Notes under the pieces: generated by a model
Databases searched by the model: none
What the model saw: the letters and a program-made list of their open reading frames with translations, nothing else
Told to the model about the DNA's origin: nothing
Shown here: positions 49,915-58,561 of the stretch, in pieces
How positions within the stretch are numbered: the first letter of the stretch is position 1
Layout: every line of letters begins with the position of its first letter
Made by a program: the position numbers and the translations under genes
Source of the DNA: Limiplasma sp031549415
Lineage (GTDB): Bacteria > Bacillota > Clostridia > Christensenellales > Aristaeellaceae
Direction: 5' to 3'
DNA: 64,000 nucleotides
NCBI GenBank assembly: GCA_031549415.1
Contig: JAVBPU010000002.1
Coordinates: 1-64,000 of the forward strand

Positions 49915-51264
49915 ATGGCTCGATTGTTTGGAACGGATGGGGTTCGCGGAATTGCCAATGTGGAGTTGACCTGTGATTTGGCCTTTCGGCTGGGGCAAGC
50001 CAGCGCGGCGGTGCTGGCCAGCGATGTGCACCGGCCTACGATTTTGGTGGGCCGGGACACCCGTATCAGCGGGGAAATGTTGGAGAGCGCCCTGGTGGCC
50101 GGAATTTGCAGCGTTGGCGCCCGGGCCGTGCTGGTGGAGGTGCTGCCCACCCCCGCCATTGCCTACCTGACCCGCTATTATGAGGCGGATGCGGGCGTGG
50201 TGATCAGCGCCAGCCATAATACAGTGGAATACAACGGCATCAAATTCTTTGACAAGAACGGCTACAAGCTTCCCGACGCCATTGAGGACAAAATTGAGGA
50301 ATTGGTGCAAAGCGGCCTGCCAGCGGATATGGAAATGCCCATGGGGGAGCGGGTGGGTCGGCCCGTACGGCAACGAAACGCCACCAGGCGGTATGTGGAT
50401 TTTGTAAAGGAGACCACCAGCGTTCGTCTGGACGGGCTTCACGTGGTGCTGGACTGCGCCCAGGGGGCCAGCTATGAGGTGGCGCCCATGGCCTTTAAGG
50501 AGCTGGGAGCCCAGGTCAGCTGCTATTACCACGAGCCCGACGGCACTAACATCAACGATAACTGCGGGTCCACCCACCCCCAGCGCCTGTGCGAGCTGGT
50601 GCGGGAGTTGGGCGCGGACGTGGGCTTTGCCTTTGACGGCGACGCGGACCGCCTGATGGCTGTGGATGAGCGGGGCCAGCTGATTGACGGGGACAAGGTG
50701 CTGGCCATTTTGGCCCTGTACCTCAAAGAGAAGGGCCTGCTGCGAAGCAACACCTTGGTGGCCACGGTGATGAGCAACATGGGCCTGGACATTGCCATGA
50801 AAAAGAATGGCATCAAGCTGGAAAAAACCAAGGTGGGCGACCGCTATGTGCTGGAAAAGATGCTGGAAACAGGCTATGTACTGGGCGGCGAGCAAAGCGG
50901 CCATGTGATTTTGCTGGACCATAACACCACGGGGGACGGCCTGGTGACCGCCATCCAGGTCATCAGCGCCATGGTGGCGGCCCAACGGCCCCTCAGCCGC
51001 TTGGCGGCGGTGATGCAGGTGATGCCCCAAAGCCAGTATGCCGCCCATGTGGATGATAAAAAGAAGTTTGACTATGACAAGAACGAGAAAATTATGCAAA
51101 TGGTTGCGGAGCTGGAGAAAAAGTATAAGGACCAGGGCCGTTTGGTGGTGCGCGCCAGCGGCACGGAGCCACGGGTGCGCGTGATGATTGAAGGACCGGA
51201 CCAGCGGGAGCTGGACAAGGACGTGTATACCTTGGCCAAGCTGATTGAAAAGGAGCTGGCCTAA
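49915..51264 (+). CDS. glmM: Phosphoglucosamine mutase
   Basis: 449 residues, full length. 'LFGTDGVRGIAN' is the GlmM start, the phosphorylated Ser100 lies in 'ISASHNTVEYNG', the metal loop is 'FDGDADR', and 'SGTEPRVRVM' is the phosphate-binding loop. It converts glucosamine-6-phosphate to glucosamine-1-phosphate for UDP-GlcNAc. GAAGGAGAGCG precedes the ATG. glmS does not follow; a secreted carbohydrate-active-looking gene does. Confidence 0.96.
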   Translation: MARLFGTDGVRGIANVELTCDLAFRLGQASAAVLASDVHRPTILVGRDTRISGEMLESALVAGICSVGARAVLVEVLPTPAIAYLTRYYEADAGVVISASHNTVEYNGIKFFDKNGYKLPDAIEDKIEELVQSGLPADMEMPMGERVGRPVRQRNATRRYVDFVKETTSVRLDGLHVVLDCAQGASYEVAPMAFKELGAQVSCYYHEPDGTNINDNCGSTHPQRLCELVRELGADVGFAFDGDADRLMAVDERGQLIDGDKVLAILALYLKEKGLLRSNTLVATVMSNMGLDIAMKKNGIKLEKTKVGDRYVLEKMLETGYVLGGEQSGHVILLDHNTTGDGLVTAIQVISAMVAAQRPLSRLAAVMQVMPQSQYAAHVDDKKKFDYDKNEKIMQMVAELEKKYKDQGRLVVRASGTEPRVRVMIEGPDQRELDKDVYTLAKLIEKELA

Positions 51265-51337
51265 AAAGCGCCGGAAAACAGCCGGCTCCGCTCTGCTATG
51301 GGAGGTTGGACATAGAACGCGGAATGGAGGGGTTGGA

Positions 51338-53176
51338 ATGAAAAGGTGGCATGCGGGCCTGTTGGCGTTGGTTTTTTGTGGCGCTCTGTTGATGGGCCTC
51401 GGGAGCCAGGCGCTGGCGCTGAGCTCTGGCACCCCTGGCTTTGCCGCGCCGGAGTCGAAGGCCGTCCAGTGGCTGGAAGCGGAGCTGGCGGCTCAGGACG
51501 AGGTTCTGTGGGTATACAAAGATTTTTCCGACAGCCTGAACCACTTTACGCAAAAGGCCTGGATGGGCGATAGCAACTATGCCATTCCCGAAATGAACGA
51601 GGCGGCGGAGGGACGGCTGGGAACCACGGCCATTGCCGCGGAGCTGGACCTTTCCAAGCACTCCTGGGGCGGATACCTGTTCACCAACGGAGTTCTGAAA
51701 GCGGGCGAAACCCAGCCGGAAGCTGACTTTGGTACGGTGGAGGCGGGGGTGGACCTTTCTGGGGCTGCACGGCTTCGTTTTTATGCCCGGGGGGAGACCG
51801 GACGGGAGCGGGTGGAGTTTTTTGCCTTTGGCTTGGGCTGGCAGGATGGCCAAAAGATAGAGCCCTATCCCGATTCCAGCGGGAAAATCACCCTGGGGAC
51901 CGTGAGGCTTACCACGGAGTGGCAGCCCTATTCCATTGAACTGGATGGAGCTGATTTGTCGCGCATCGGTTGCGGGTTTGGATGGGTGACCAATGACGTC
52001 AGCAATGCGGGCCTGAAAACGGTAAAATTTTATGTGGACGAGATCCGGTACGAATTTACGGAAAAGCGCGTGGGTCCGGCGCTGCTCAAAAGTTATGAAA
52101 ACGCGAAACCTGGCACGGAGGACGCCATCATCAACGGCTTTGCCTACACCTATGACAACGCGGTGGCCGCCATTGCGCTCAGCCGCGCCGGGCAGGACGA
52201 ACGTGCCCGGCAGTTGGCGGATGCGCTGGTCTACGCCCATCAGCATGACCGCAGGTTTTCCGACGGGCGGCTTCGCAACGCTTATGCCGGCGGCAACCCG
52301 GCCAGCTTTTCCGGCTGGCAGTCCGCCAAGGCGGAGGCCTTTGCCAGAATGCCCGGCTTTTATGACCCGAAGGATAAAAGCTGGTATGAGGACATTTATG
52401 CGGTGTCCAGTTCCACGGGCAACATGGCTTGGGTGGTTTTGGCTCTTTGCGAGGTCTATGCCCATGCGCCCCAGCGCACGGAATATTTGGACGCGGCACG
52501 GGGCATCGGCGATTTGATCCTCACCCTGAAGGATGAAAAGGGGGGGTTCACCGGCGGCTTTGAGGGCTGGGACGACCAATCCCTTGCCGTTTCCTACAAG
52601 TCCACCGAGCACAATATTGATTTGGTACCGGCCTTTGAAAGGCTCTGGACGCTCACCGGCCAGAACCAGTACGCGGAGGCCGCCCAGCATGCCAGGGCCT
52701 TTGTGCTTTCCATGTATGACGGGGAAAGGGGCTGCTTTTACACCGGCACCACCGCGGACGGCATCACCCCAAACAAGGACGTCCTGCCCCTGGACTGCAA
52801 CACCTGGGCCATCCTTGCCTTAGGCGATAGCTTTACGCAGGGCGGCAGGGTGATGGATTTTGTGGAAGCAAACATGGCGGTGGACGGCGGCTACGACTTC
52901 AATACCGATAAGGACGGCGTCTGGTTCGAGGGAACCGCGCAGGCGGCCCTTGCCTATCAACAATTGGGCGACCAGGGGAAATATGAGCAAATCCTGGCCT
53001 TTTTGAACCGGCAGGCCAACGGAAGCGGCAGCATCGCCGCCGCCGACAGGGACGGCGTTACCACCGGCTTTACCGTGGGTGGGACGGACATCGCCTGGAA
53101 ATACGGCAAGCGAATTCATGTGGGAGCCACCGCTTGGCTGGCGCTGGCCCAACTGGGGGAGAATCCCTTTGAATGA
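51338..53176 (+). CDS. Secreted protein with beta-sandwich and (alpha/alpha) toroid, probable glycosidase-like
   Basis: 612 residues. Signal peptide 1-27 ('GLGSQALAL'). Residues about 35-240 look like a carbohydrate-binding beta-sandwich ('DLSGAARLRFYARGE', 'GLKTVKFYVDEI'). Residues 245-612 are helical repeats typical of an (alpha/alpha)6 barrel: 'YDNAVAAIALSRAG', 'GNMAWVVLALCEVY', 'STEHNIDLVPAFERL', 'CNTWAILALGD', 'FEGTAQAALAYQ'. This plan is common to glycosidases and lyases, but no catalytic family can be named. The Glu-His in 'STEHNID' and the Trp/Asp-rich segments are candidates for a sugar site. GGAGGGG precedes the ATG; a terminator follows. Confidence 0.7.
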   Translation: MKRWHAGLLALVFCGALLMGLGSQALALSSGTPGFAAPESKAVQWLEAELAAQDEVLWVYKDFSDSLNHFTQKAWMGDSNYAIPEMNEAAEGRLGTTAIAAELDLSKHSWGGYLFTNGVLKAGETQPEADFGTVEAGVDLSGAARLRFYARGETGRERVEFFAFGLGWQDGQKIEPYPDSSGKITLGTVRLTTEWQPYSIELDGADLSRIGCGFGWVTNDVSNAGLKTVKFYVDEIRYEFTEKRVGPALLKSYENAKPGTEDAIINGFAYTYDNAVAAIALSRAGQDERARQLADALVYAHQHDRRFSDGRLRNAYAGGNPASFSGWQSAKAEAFARMPGFYDPKDKSWYEDIYAVSSSTGNMAWVVLALCEVYAHAPQRTEYLDAARGIGDLILTLKDEKGGFTGGFEGWDDQSLAVSYKSTEHNIDLVPAFERLWTLTGQNQYAEAAQHARAFVLSMYDGERGCFYTGTTADGITPNKDVLPLDCNTWAILALGDSFTQGGRVMDFVEANMAVDGGYDFNTDKDGVWFEGTAQAALAYQQLGDQGKYEQILAFLNRQANGSGSIAAADRDGVTTGFTVGGTDIAWKYGKRIHVGATAWLALAQLGENPFE

Positions 53177-53215
53177 GCGGGGACCAGGCGAGAAAAAAGC
53201 CAGGCGAAGCAAAGC

Positions 53216-53251
53216 AAAAAAGTCCCGCGCCGGGAGAGGCGCGGGACTTTT
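53216..53251. terminator. Bidirectional terminator
   Basis: AAAAAGTCCCGCGCC pairs with GGCGCGGGACTTTT, between two convergent genes (stops at 53176 and 53272). Confidence 0.88.
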
Positions 53252-53271
53252 GATGTGCATAAAGCGTTTGC

Positions 53272-54129
53272 CTAGATAGCGGGAACTGTTTCCGGTTCGG
53301 GCGCGGGAGCGGGGGCCGACTCGGGAACAGGAACCGGTTCGGGGGCAGGAGCCGCCTCGGAAGCTGGGGCATCAGGCGCGGGCCCTTCCCCTTCAGCGGG
53401 AGCGGCGGCAGGTTGCCCTTCCCCCACAGGCTGGCCATAGACCGTCATGGACATACGCCACGCGTCATGGGCGTTTTCTTCTGTCATCACAAAGGTAAAG
53501 CTGGATTCAGTGGCGCCTGCCAAGTCCACCCATTCGCCGTTGGTGAACTGCTGCCATTGCAAATCGTATTCATAACCTTCCATGCCGGACAAGGTGGAAT
53601 CCAGCAATACAGTATCGCCATAGGTGGGAACGTCTCCCTGCTGACGGACCGTAGCGGTGATGTTGACGGCGGCATTCTCCGGGAAATCAATGATGGTCCG
53701 GGGAGCAGGGGAGATGGTAGGCTCTATAACTTCGCCTTCACCCGGCACTTCCGGTGTGGTAATGGCGCCGGGGTCCACAGAGACCTCGGGGGTTACGGAA
53801 ACCGTCGGCTCCACGGAAACTTCCGGGGACTCAGAAGGAAGTGGGCTTTCGGAAGGAGCGGGACTTTCAGAGGGATCGGGGCTCTCAGAAGGGTCGGGGC
53901 TCTCCGAAGGAGCGACCGTGGTAAAGGGAATGGGTGTCACATCGAGATCAGGCGTTGCGCTGACTTCCGGCGTTGGGGTGGCATCGGGTAAAGTAGCGGA
54001 GCCCCCCCTGGGAGGCATCACCACAATGACGTTGCTGACCACCCGACTATAAGCAAAAGCTGGCAGCACGAAAGACATACTCAGCAAGATGGCCAAGATG
54101 AAGCCACCCAGTTTACAAATGCGGCGCAT
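53272..54129 (-). CDS. Secreted protein with Ser-Glu-Ser-Pro repeat region
   Basis: 285 residues. Signal peptide 1-26 ('VLPAFAYS'). Residues about 45-125 are low complexity, with Thr/Pro runs and five hexapeptide units of the form PSESPx, a wall-spanning-type stalk. Residues about 145-235 look like an Ig-like domain ('QWQQFTNGEWVDLAGATESSF' region) as in proteins that repeat 'LQWQ...W'. The C-terminal 50 residues are again Pro/Ala/Glu-rich. No LPXTG motif is present. AGGAAATGCA precedes the ATG at 54129. Confidence 0.72.
   Translation of the reverse strand: MRRICKLGGFILAILLSMSFVLPAFAYSRVVSNVIVVMPPRGGSATLPDATPTPEVSATPDLDVTPIPFTTVAPSESPDPSESPDPSESPAPSESPLPSESPEVSVEPTVSVTPEVSVDPGAITTPEVPGEGEVIEPTISPAPRTIIDFPENAAVNITATVRQQGDVPTYGDTVLLDSTLSGMEGYEYDLQWQQFTNGEWVDLAGATESSFTFVMTEENAHDAWRMSMTVYGQPVGEGQPAAAPAEGEGPAPDAPASEAAPAPEPVPVPESAPAPAPEPETVPAI
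53830..53919 (-). repeat. Five 18-bp tandem repeats in the PSESPx stalk
   Basis: Units of 18 bp begin at 53830, 53848, 53866, 53884 and 53902 with only a few differences between them, encoding PSESP-D/A/L hexapeptides. Near-identity at the DNA level implies recent expansion or slippage. Confidence 0.85.
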
Positions 54130-54192
54130 TGCATTTCCTCCCGTGATTAGGTCAATATAAGCAGTGAGACACCTAATCCATTCTACGGTGTC

Positions 54193-54224
54193 AGTATAAC
54201 ATTCATTGGTTACCGGTTGGTTAC
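54193..54224 (-). promoter_or_regulatory. Promoter with 11-bp-spaced direct repeats in front of the PSESP gene
   Basis: On the minus strand GTAACCAA-CCG-GTAACCAA (54206-54224) lies 7 bp upstream of TATACT (54193-54198), where the -35 should be but no good -35 is present. Direct repeats with an 11-bp period are typical of OmpR/PhoB-family regulators. Confidence 0.6.
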
Positions 54225-54316
54225 ATATGGGAAAATTTTGCAAAGTTTTCCAACGCAAAATATGTCATTGCTGTTCCAGGGAAAGCGCACGGCGCGTGCC
54301 ACAGGCCCGATGGATA

Positions 54317-54373
54317 AAAAAACAGGAACGCCAATCGCGTGCCTAAAAACACTGGGTTTCCCCCCTGTTTTTT
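54317..54373 (-). terminator. Long-loop terminator after the next secreted-protein gene
   Basis: AAAAAACAGG and CCTGTTTTTT arms enclose about 37 nt; on the minus strand it lies immediately after the stop at 54380 and ends in a T-run. Confidence 0.5.
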
Positions 54374-54379
54374 GCGAGG

Positions 54380-55024
54380 TTACAGCAACCCCTCCATGTC
54401 TTCGTCGTCCAAAGCAGGGGGCATATCGCCGTCCAGGGGCAGTTCGTTTTCGTCCGGCTGTTGGAGGGAAGGGTTGGTCCCCTTATGGAATTTCAGCTCC
54501 GCTACGTTGTTTTGGCGGGTACAGGTGAGGGTATACACACCCAACTGGCGCTCATAGGTTCCATTGCCAACGGACATCCCCTCCACCACCTCCGTCACCA
54601 GGCTATAGCGGCGGGCCGGGTCCGGGTCCGTGTGCATGGCCATGAGCAGCGCGTAACTCTGGTATCCTGAAATGGCAAAGTCATTATACAGGGCCGTGCC
54701 GTATTCCAGCCCCTGGGGGGCCGTCAAGGTGATGGTGCAGCTCTCAATGACCAGGCCGGATGGATCCGTGAGGACGGTGAGCTGCAGCGTATCCCCCATG
54801 AGGGAATAGATCAGGGCCCCTTCATGCAAGGGGTCCAAGTCTTTGGCAATGACCAGGGGCAGCAGATGGCGGTTGTCATTGTCATTGATAAAGGAAACAT
54901 CCGCCTTATAGTATTTGGCAAAGGTATCATAGCTCTGGCCGCTGACGGAAGACGCCAAAGCGCTTCCCGCCAGCAGGGCCGGGAGGAGACAAAGAAGGAG
55001 AAAAACTGGCAGGCGTCTACGCAT
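54380..55024 (-). CDS. Secreted protein of unknown function
   Basis: 214 residues with a signal peptide (1-25, 'LAGSALASS'). The body is strand-rich, with 'LPLVIAKDLDPLHEGALIYSL' and 'VIESCTITLTAPQG', and the C-terminus (about 190-214) is strongly acidic (DGDMPPALDDEDMEG). No lipobox or membrane anchor. I recognise no family. AGGAGG lies before the ATG at 55024. It is separated from the PSESP gene by a terminator-like element. Confidence 0.65.
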   Translation of the reverse strand: MRRRLPVFLLLCLLPALLAGSALASSVSGQSYDTFAKYYKADVSFINDNDNRHLLPLVIAKDLDPLHEGALIYSLMGDTLQLTVLTDPSGLVIESCTITLTAPQGLEYGTALYNDFAISGYQSYALLMAMHTDPDPARRYSLVTEVVEGMSVGNGTYERQLGVYTLTCTRQNNVAELKFHKGTNPSLQQPDENELPLDGDMPPALDDEDMEGLL

Positions 55025-55136
55025 ACATACCTCCTATGTGGGCGGGAAAGGATCGGTTTCAGCATATCATAGGCCCAGGGGGTTTTCAAGGGGATGCCTG
55101 TAACAATCCGGTGGGGCAGCCAATGGTTGCCATGCG

Positions 55137-55165
55137 TTGCGCAAAACGCCCGTTTCCTGTATAAT
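55137..55165 (+). promoter_or_regulatory. Promoter of the 179-residue membrane protein gene
   Basis: TTGCGC (55137-55142), 17 bp, perfect TATAAT (55160-55165), 36 bp before the ATG. Confidence 0.72.
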
Positions 55166-55201
55166 GGCGCGTATACCCAGTAAGTGCTCGGGGGGAAAGC
55201 C

Positions 55202-55741
55202 ATGAAGAAGCTTCGCCGTTTTATCTGGTACCTGGCAGGACGGATGCTCCTGGCCACCGTTCTGCTGGGGCTGTGCACAGTCGCGTTTTACTATGCCATG
55301 AACGCCACCAACATCTCGGTTATTTTGAAAGACGGCATGGCCAAGCGAGCCCAGGTGATCATGATGGGTGAGAAGGCAGGGGAGCTGAACAAGTTTTTTC
55401 AGGGCAGCTATTTGCAGCGGGATGAAAATTTATTCTTGGCGCAAGAGCAGAAAAGCCCTTATATTTATTATACCGTGCGCGGTATTGACCATCGGTTGAC
55501 CATGACCTGGATGTGGTGCTGGCCCTGGGAAAACACGGCCAGGGCGGAATTTACGGAAACCATCCCCCGGATTGACGGCCGGGTCAACGCCAAGTATGCG
55601 GACGCTGCCAAGGCCCTGTACGGAGAGGGATACGAAAGTCCGCCCAGATGGCAGGGCGGTCGGTACACCGCAAACCTGGTGAAGGAAAACAACCAGTGGC
55701 ATATCAAAAGCATCGCGCTGCAAAAGGCACTGGAAGAATAA
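55202..55741 (+). CDS. Membrane-anchored protein of unknown function
   Basis: 179 residues. Basic N-terminus, one membrane helix (about 14-35), then an extracytoplasmic domain with 'KSPYIYYTVRGIDHRLTMTWMWCWPWENTARAEFTE' region rich in Trp, and 'NNQWHIKSIALQKALEE' at the end, a pattern seen in small beta-rich NTF2-like or DUF domains. I cannot name the family. GGGGGGAAAGCC precedes ATG 55202; the frame also opens at a GTG six codons earlier. Monocistronic with own promoter and terminator. Confidence 0.68.
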   Translation: MKKLRRFIWYLAGRMLLATVLLGLCTVAFYYAMNATNISVILKDGMAKRAQVIMMGEKAGELNKFFQGSYLQRDENLFLAQEQKSPYIYYTVRGIDHRLTMTWMWCWPWENTARAEFTETIPRIDGRVNAKYADAAKALYGEGYESPPRWQGGRYTANLVKENNQWHIKSIALQKALEE

Positions 55742-55761
55742 AGGAAAGACTCAGAAGCAAC

Positions 55762-55799
55762 AAAAGGCTCCGCAGATCATTGCATCTGAGGAGCTTTTT
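55762..55799. terminator. Terminator between the membrane protein gene and gyrA
   Basis: AAAAGGCTCC-GCAGAT pairs with ATCTG-AGGAGCTTTT, ending in T5; the A-run at its left arm makes it usable by the convergent gyrA transcript too. Confidence 0.8.
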
Positions 55800-55826
55800 G
55801 CTGGCTGGAGGGCACTTTGGCCCCGC

Positions 55827-58373
55827 CTAGATTTCCGTATCCTCGGGTGTAAAGGGAGCAGGCCCGTCCACTTCGCCAAGGACGCTGTCATCCGCCGCGG
55901 TAATGGCCTCTACGTCCGCCTCAAAGGCAGCTTCTTCGGCGTCCTCTTCCTGCTCCTGCTCAGCCCGGGCCACGGCCACAATTTGCGCGCCCTCGCCGAT
56001 GCGCATCAGGCGGACGCCCTGGGTGGTGCGGCCGGTTTGGCGCACATTGGCCACAGCCATGCGGATGATGGTGCCGTCATCGGTGATCAGCAGGATGTCC
56101 TCGTCCTCGTTGACGGTGAGCTGGGCGGCCAGCAGGCCGGTTTTGCTGGTCAGGTTCATGGCGCTGACGCCCATGCCGTTGCGGCCCTGCTCCCGATACT
56201 GGTCCGGATCGGTGCGCTTGCCATAGCCGCAGGTGGTGATGCTCAGCACCTGCTGCCCCTCCCGGATGACGGACATGTCGATCATCTCGTCCCCTTCCTT
56301 GAGGCGCATGGCCCGGACCCCCATGCCCATGCGGCCGATGACGCGGATATGTTCCTCGTTGAAACGGATGGCCTTGCCATACCGGCTGCCCAATAGCAGG
56401 CTTTGGGTACCGTCGGTGAGCTCCACCGCCACCAGCTCGTCATCGTCCTTTAGGGTCAGGGCGATGAGCCCGTTTTTGCGCAGGTTGGCAAACTCCTCAT
56501 AGGGGGTTTTCTTGATCATGGCCTGCCGGGTCATCATCACCAGATAGTGGTCGTCTATGTCCTTGGGCACGGGAATCATGGCGGTGACCTTTTCCTCCCC
56601 GCCGATGGCCAGCAGGTTCACAATGGCCATGCCCCGGGCCGTGCGGCCCGCCTCGGGAATCTGGTAGCATTTCAGCGTGTATACCCGGCCCCGGTTGGTG
56701 AAGAACATGATGTCCTGGTGGGTGTTGACGATGGTGAGCCGCTCCACAAAGTCCTCTTCCCGGGTGGTGAGGCCGCTGACGCCCTTGCCGCCCCGGTGCT
56801 GAGCCCGGTAGGTGCTCTTGGGCAGGCGCTTGACGTAGCCAAAGTGGGTCATGGTCACCACCATGTCATCGCTTTGGATCAGGTCCTCAATGTCGATTTC
56901 GCCCTCCATATGGGTGAGCTCGGTGCGGCGGTCGTCCCCAAATTTGTCGCGGATGGCGGTCATTTCTTCCTTGATGACGGCCATCAGCAGCATTTCGTCC
57001 GCCAGCAGGCCGCGCAAATAAGCGATGGTTTTCATCAACTCGTCATACTCGCCTTGCAGCTTGTCCCGCTCCAGGCCGGTGAGCCGGGCCAGGCGCATGT
57101 CCAAAATGGCCTGGGCTTGCCTGTCGGAAAAGGCAAAGGTTTCCATCAAGCGGGTCCGGGCGGTGGTTACGTCCGGGCTCTTTTTGATGATGTCCACAAT
57201 CTCATCAATATGGTCCAGGGCCTTCAGCAGCCCTTCCAAGATATGCGCCCGGGCCTCGGCCTTGTCCAGGTCGTAACGGGTGCGGCGGGTGACCACTTCT
57301 TTTTGGTGGGCAATGTAGTGGTAGAGCATCTCCCGCAGGGTCAGCACCTTGGGCTCGCCGGCCACCAGGGCCAGCATGTTCACGCCAAAGGTTTCCTGCA
57401 TTTGGGTGTGCTTGTACAGGAAATTGAGCACCACCGTGGGGAAAACGTCTTTTTTCAGCTCGATGACGATGCGCATGCCGTTGCGGTCGCTTTCATCCCG
57501 GATGTCGCTGATGCCTTCCAGCTTCTTTTCGTGCACCAGCTCCGCAATTTTTTCCACCAGCTTGGCCTTGTTGACCATGTAGGGAATTTCCGTCACCACA
57601 ATGCGGTTGCGGCTGTTTGGCATGGCTTCGATTTCGGTGCGGGCCCGCACCAAGACCCGGCCCCGGCCTGTGTTGTAGGCCGCGCGGATGCCCGCGTGCC
57701 CCAGAATGATGCCGCCGGTGGGGAAATCCGGCCCCTTGATGTACTCCATCAGGTCGCTGACGGTGCAGTCCGGGTGGTCGATCATGTGGATGCAGCCATC
57801 CACCACCTCCCGCAGGTTGTGAGGCGGAATGTTGGTGGCCATGCCTACCGCAATGCCGCTGGAGCCGTTCACGAGCAGGTTGGGATAGCGGCTGGGCAGC
57901 ACGGTGGGCTGCATCAGGGTCTCGTCAAAGTTGGGGTAGAAATCCACCGTGTCCTTGTCGATCTCGCCCAGCAAATGCATGGTCAGCTTGGCCATCCGGG
58001 CTTCGGTGTACCGCATGGCGGCAGCCCCGTCGCCGTCCACCGAGCCAAAGTTGCCCTGGCCCTCCACCAGCATGTACCGGATGCTAAAATCCTGGGCCAG
58101 GCGAACCATGGCGTCATACACGCTGCTGTCGCCGTGGGGGTGGTATTTGCCCAGCACATCGCCCACGATGCGGGCGCTTTTGCGAAAGGGCTTGTCCGGG
58201 GTCATGCCCAGTTCGCTCATGGCATACAAAATGCGCCGGTGAACAGGCTTGAGGCCGTCCCGCACATCGGGCAACGCCCGGTTGATGATCACAGCCATGG
58301 CATAGCTGATGAAGGACTTTTTCATTTCCTGTTCCAAGTCCATGGGGATCAATTTATCTTGAATCGAGGACAT
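55827..58373 (-). CDS. gyrA: DNA gyrase subunit A
   Basis: 848 residues. The breakage-reunion domain holds 'GLKPVHRRILY', the quinolone region 'HPHGDSSVYDAM' with Ser83 and Asp87 in the susceptible state, and catalytic Tyr122 in 'MRYTEARM'. The C-terminal beta-pinwheel has the GyrA-box-type repeats; 'QHRGGKGVSG' is the canonical box. It ends in an acidic tail (about 805-848), often seen in GyrA. GGAGTG lies about 12 bases before the ATG. It follows gyrB in the usual order with a 188-bp gap filled by a hairpin-rich element. recF and dnaA are not in view. Confidence 0.97.
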   Translation of the reverse strand: MSSIQDKLIPMDLEQEMKKSFISYAMAVIINRALPDVRDGLKPVHRRILYAMSELGMTPDKPFRKSARIVGDVLGKYHPHGDSSVYDAMVRLAQDFSIRYMLVEGQGNFGSVDGDGAAAMRYTEARMAKLTMHLLGEIDKDTVDFYPNFDETLMQPTVLPSRYPNLLVNGSSGIAVGMATNIPPHNLREVVDGCIHMIDHPDCTVSDLMEYIKGPDFPTGGIILGHAGIRAAYNTGRGRVLVRARTEIEAMPNSRNRIVVTEIPYMVNKAKLVEKIAELVHEKKLEGISDIRDESDRNGMRIVIELKKDVFPTVVLNFLYKHTQMQETFGVNMLALVAGEPKVLTLREMLYHYIAHQKEVVTRRTRYDLDKAEARAHILEGLLKALDHIDEIVDIIKKSPDVTTARTRLMETFAFSDRQAQAILDMRLARLTGLERDKLQGEYDELMKTIAYLRGLLADEMLLMAVIKEEMTAIRDKFGDDRRTELTHMEGEIDIEDLIQSDDMVVTMTHFGYVKRLPKSTYRAQHRGGKGVSGLTTREEDFVERLTIVNTHQDIMFFTNRGRVYTLKCYQIPEAGRTARGMAIVNLLAIGGEEKVTAMIPVPKDIDDHYLVMMTRQAMIKKTPYEEFANLRKNGLIALTLKDDDELVAVELTDGTQSLLLGSRYGKAIRFNEEHIRVIGRMGMGVRAMRLKEGDEMIDMSVIREGQQVLSITTCGYGKRTDPDQYREQGRNGMGVSAMNLTSKTGLLAAQLTVNEDEDILLITDDGTIIRMAVANVRQTGRTTQGVRLMRIGEGAQIVAVARAEQEQEEDAEEAAFEADVEAITAADDSVLGEVDGPAPFTPEDTEI

Positions 58374-58395
58374 GGTATCGTATCACTCCTTTTCG

Positions 58396-58506
58396 GGGGA
58401 CGATGGGGGTGGGTGGAACGATGGGGGGCGTGGAACGATGGGGGTTCCACCCCCAAACCCCCGGCCAGGGCTATGCCCTGGCGGGGATGCAAGGGGCGGA
58501 GCCCCT
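58396..58506. repeat. Hairpin and direct-repeat mosaic between gyrB and gyrA
   Basis: Three copies of GGA(A)CGATGGGGG start near 58398, 58415 and 58432. They are followed by three perfect palindromes: GGGGGTTCCACCCCC (58440-58454), CCAGGGCTATGCCCTGG (58465-58481) and AGGGGCGGAGCCCCT (58492-58506). This looks like a dispersed REP-like element. It lies inside the expected gyrB-gyrA transcript. Confidence 0.65.
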
Positions 58507-58561
58507 GCGCCTGCGCGGGCTTGGGCAGAACTCGTCCGTCTCCGCCTCCCACCCCGTTCCC

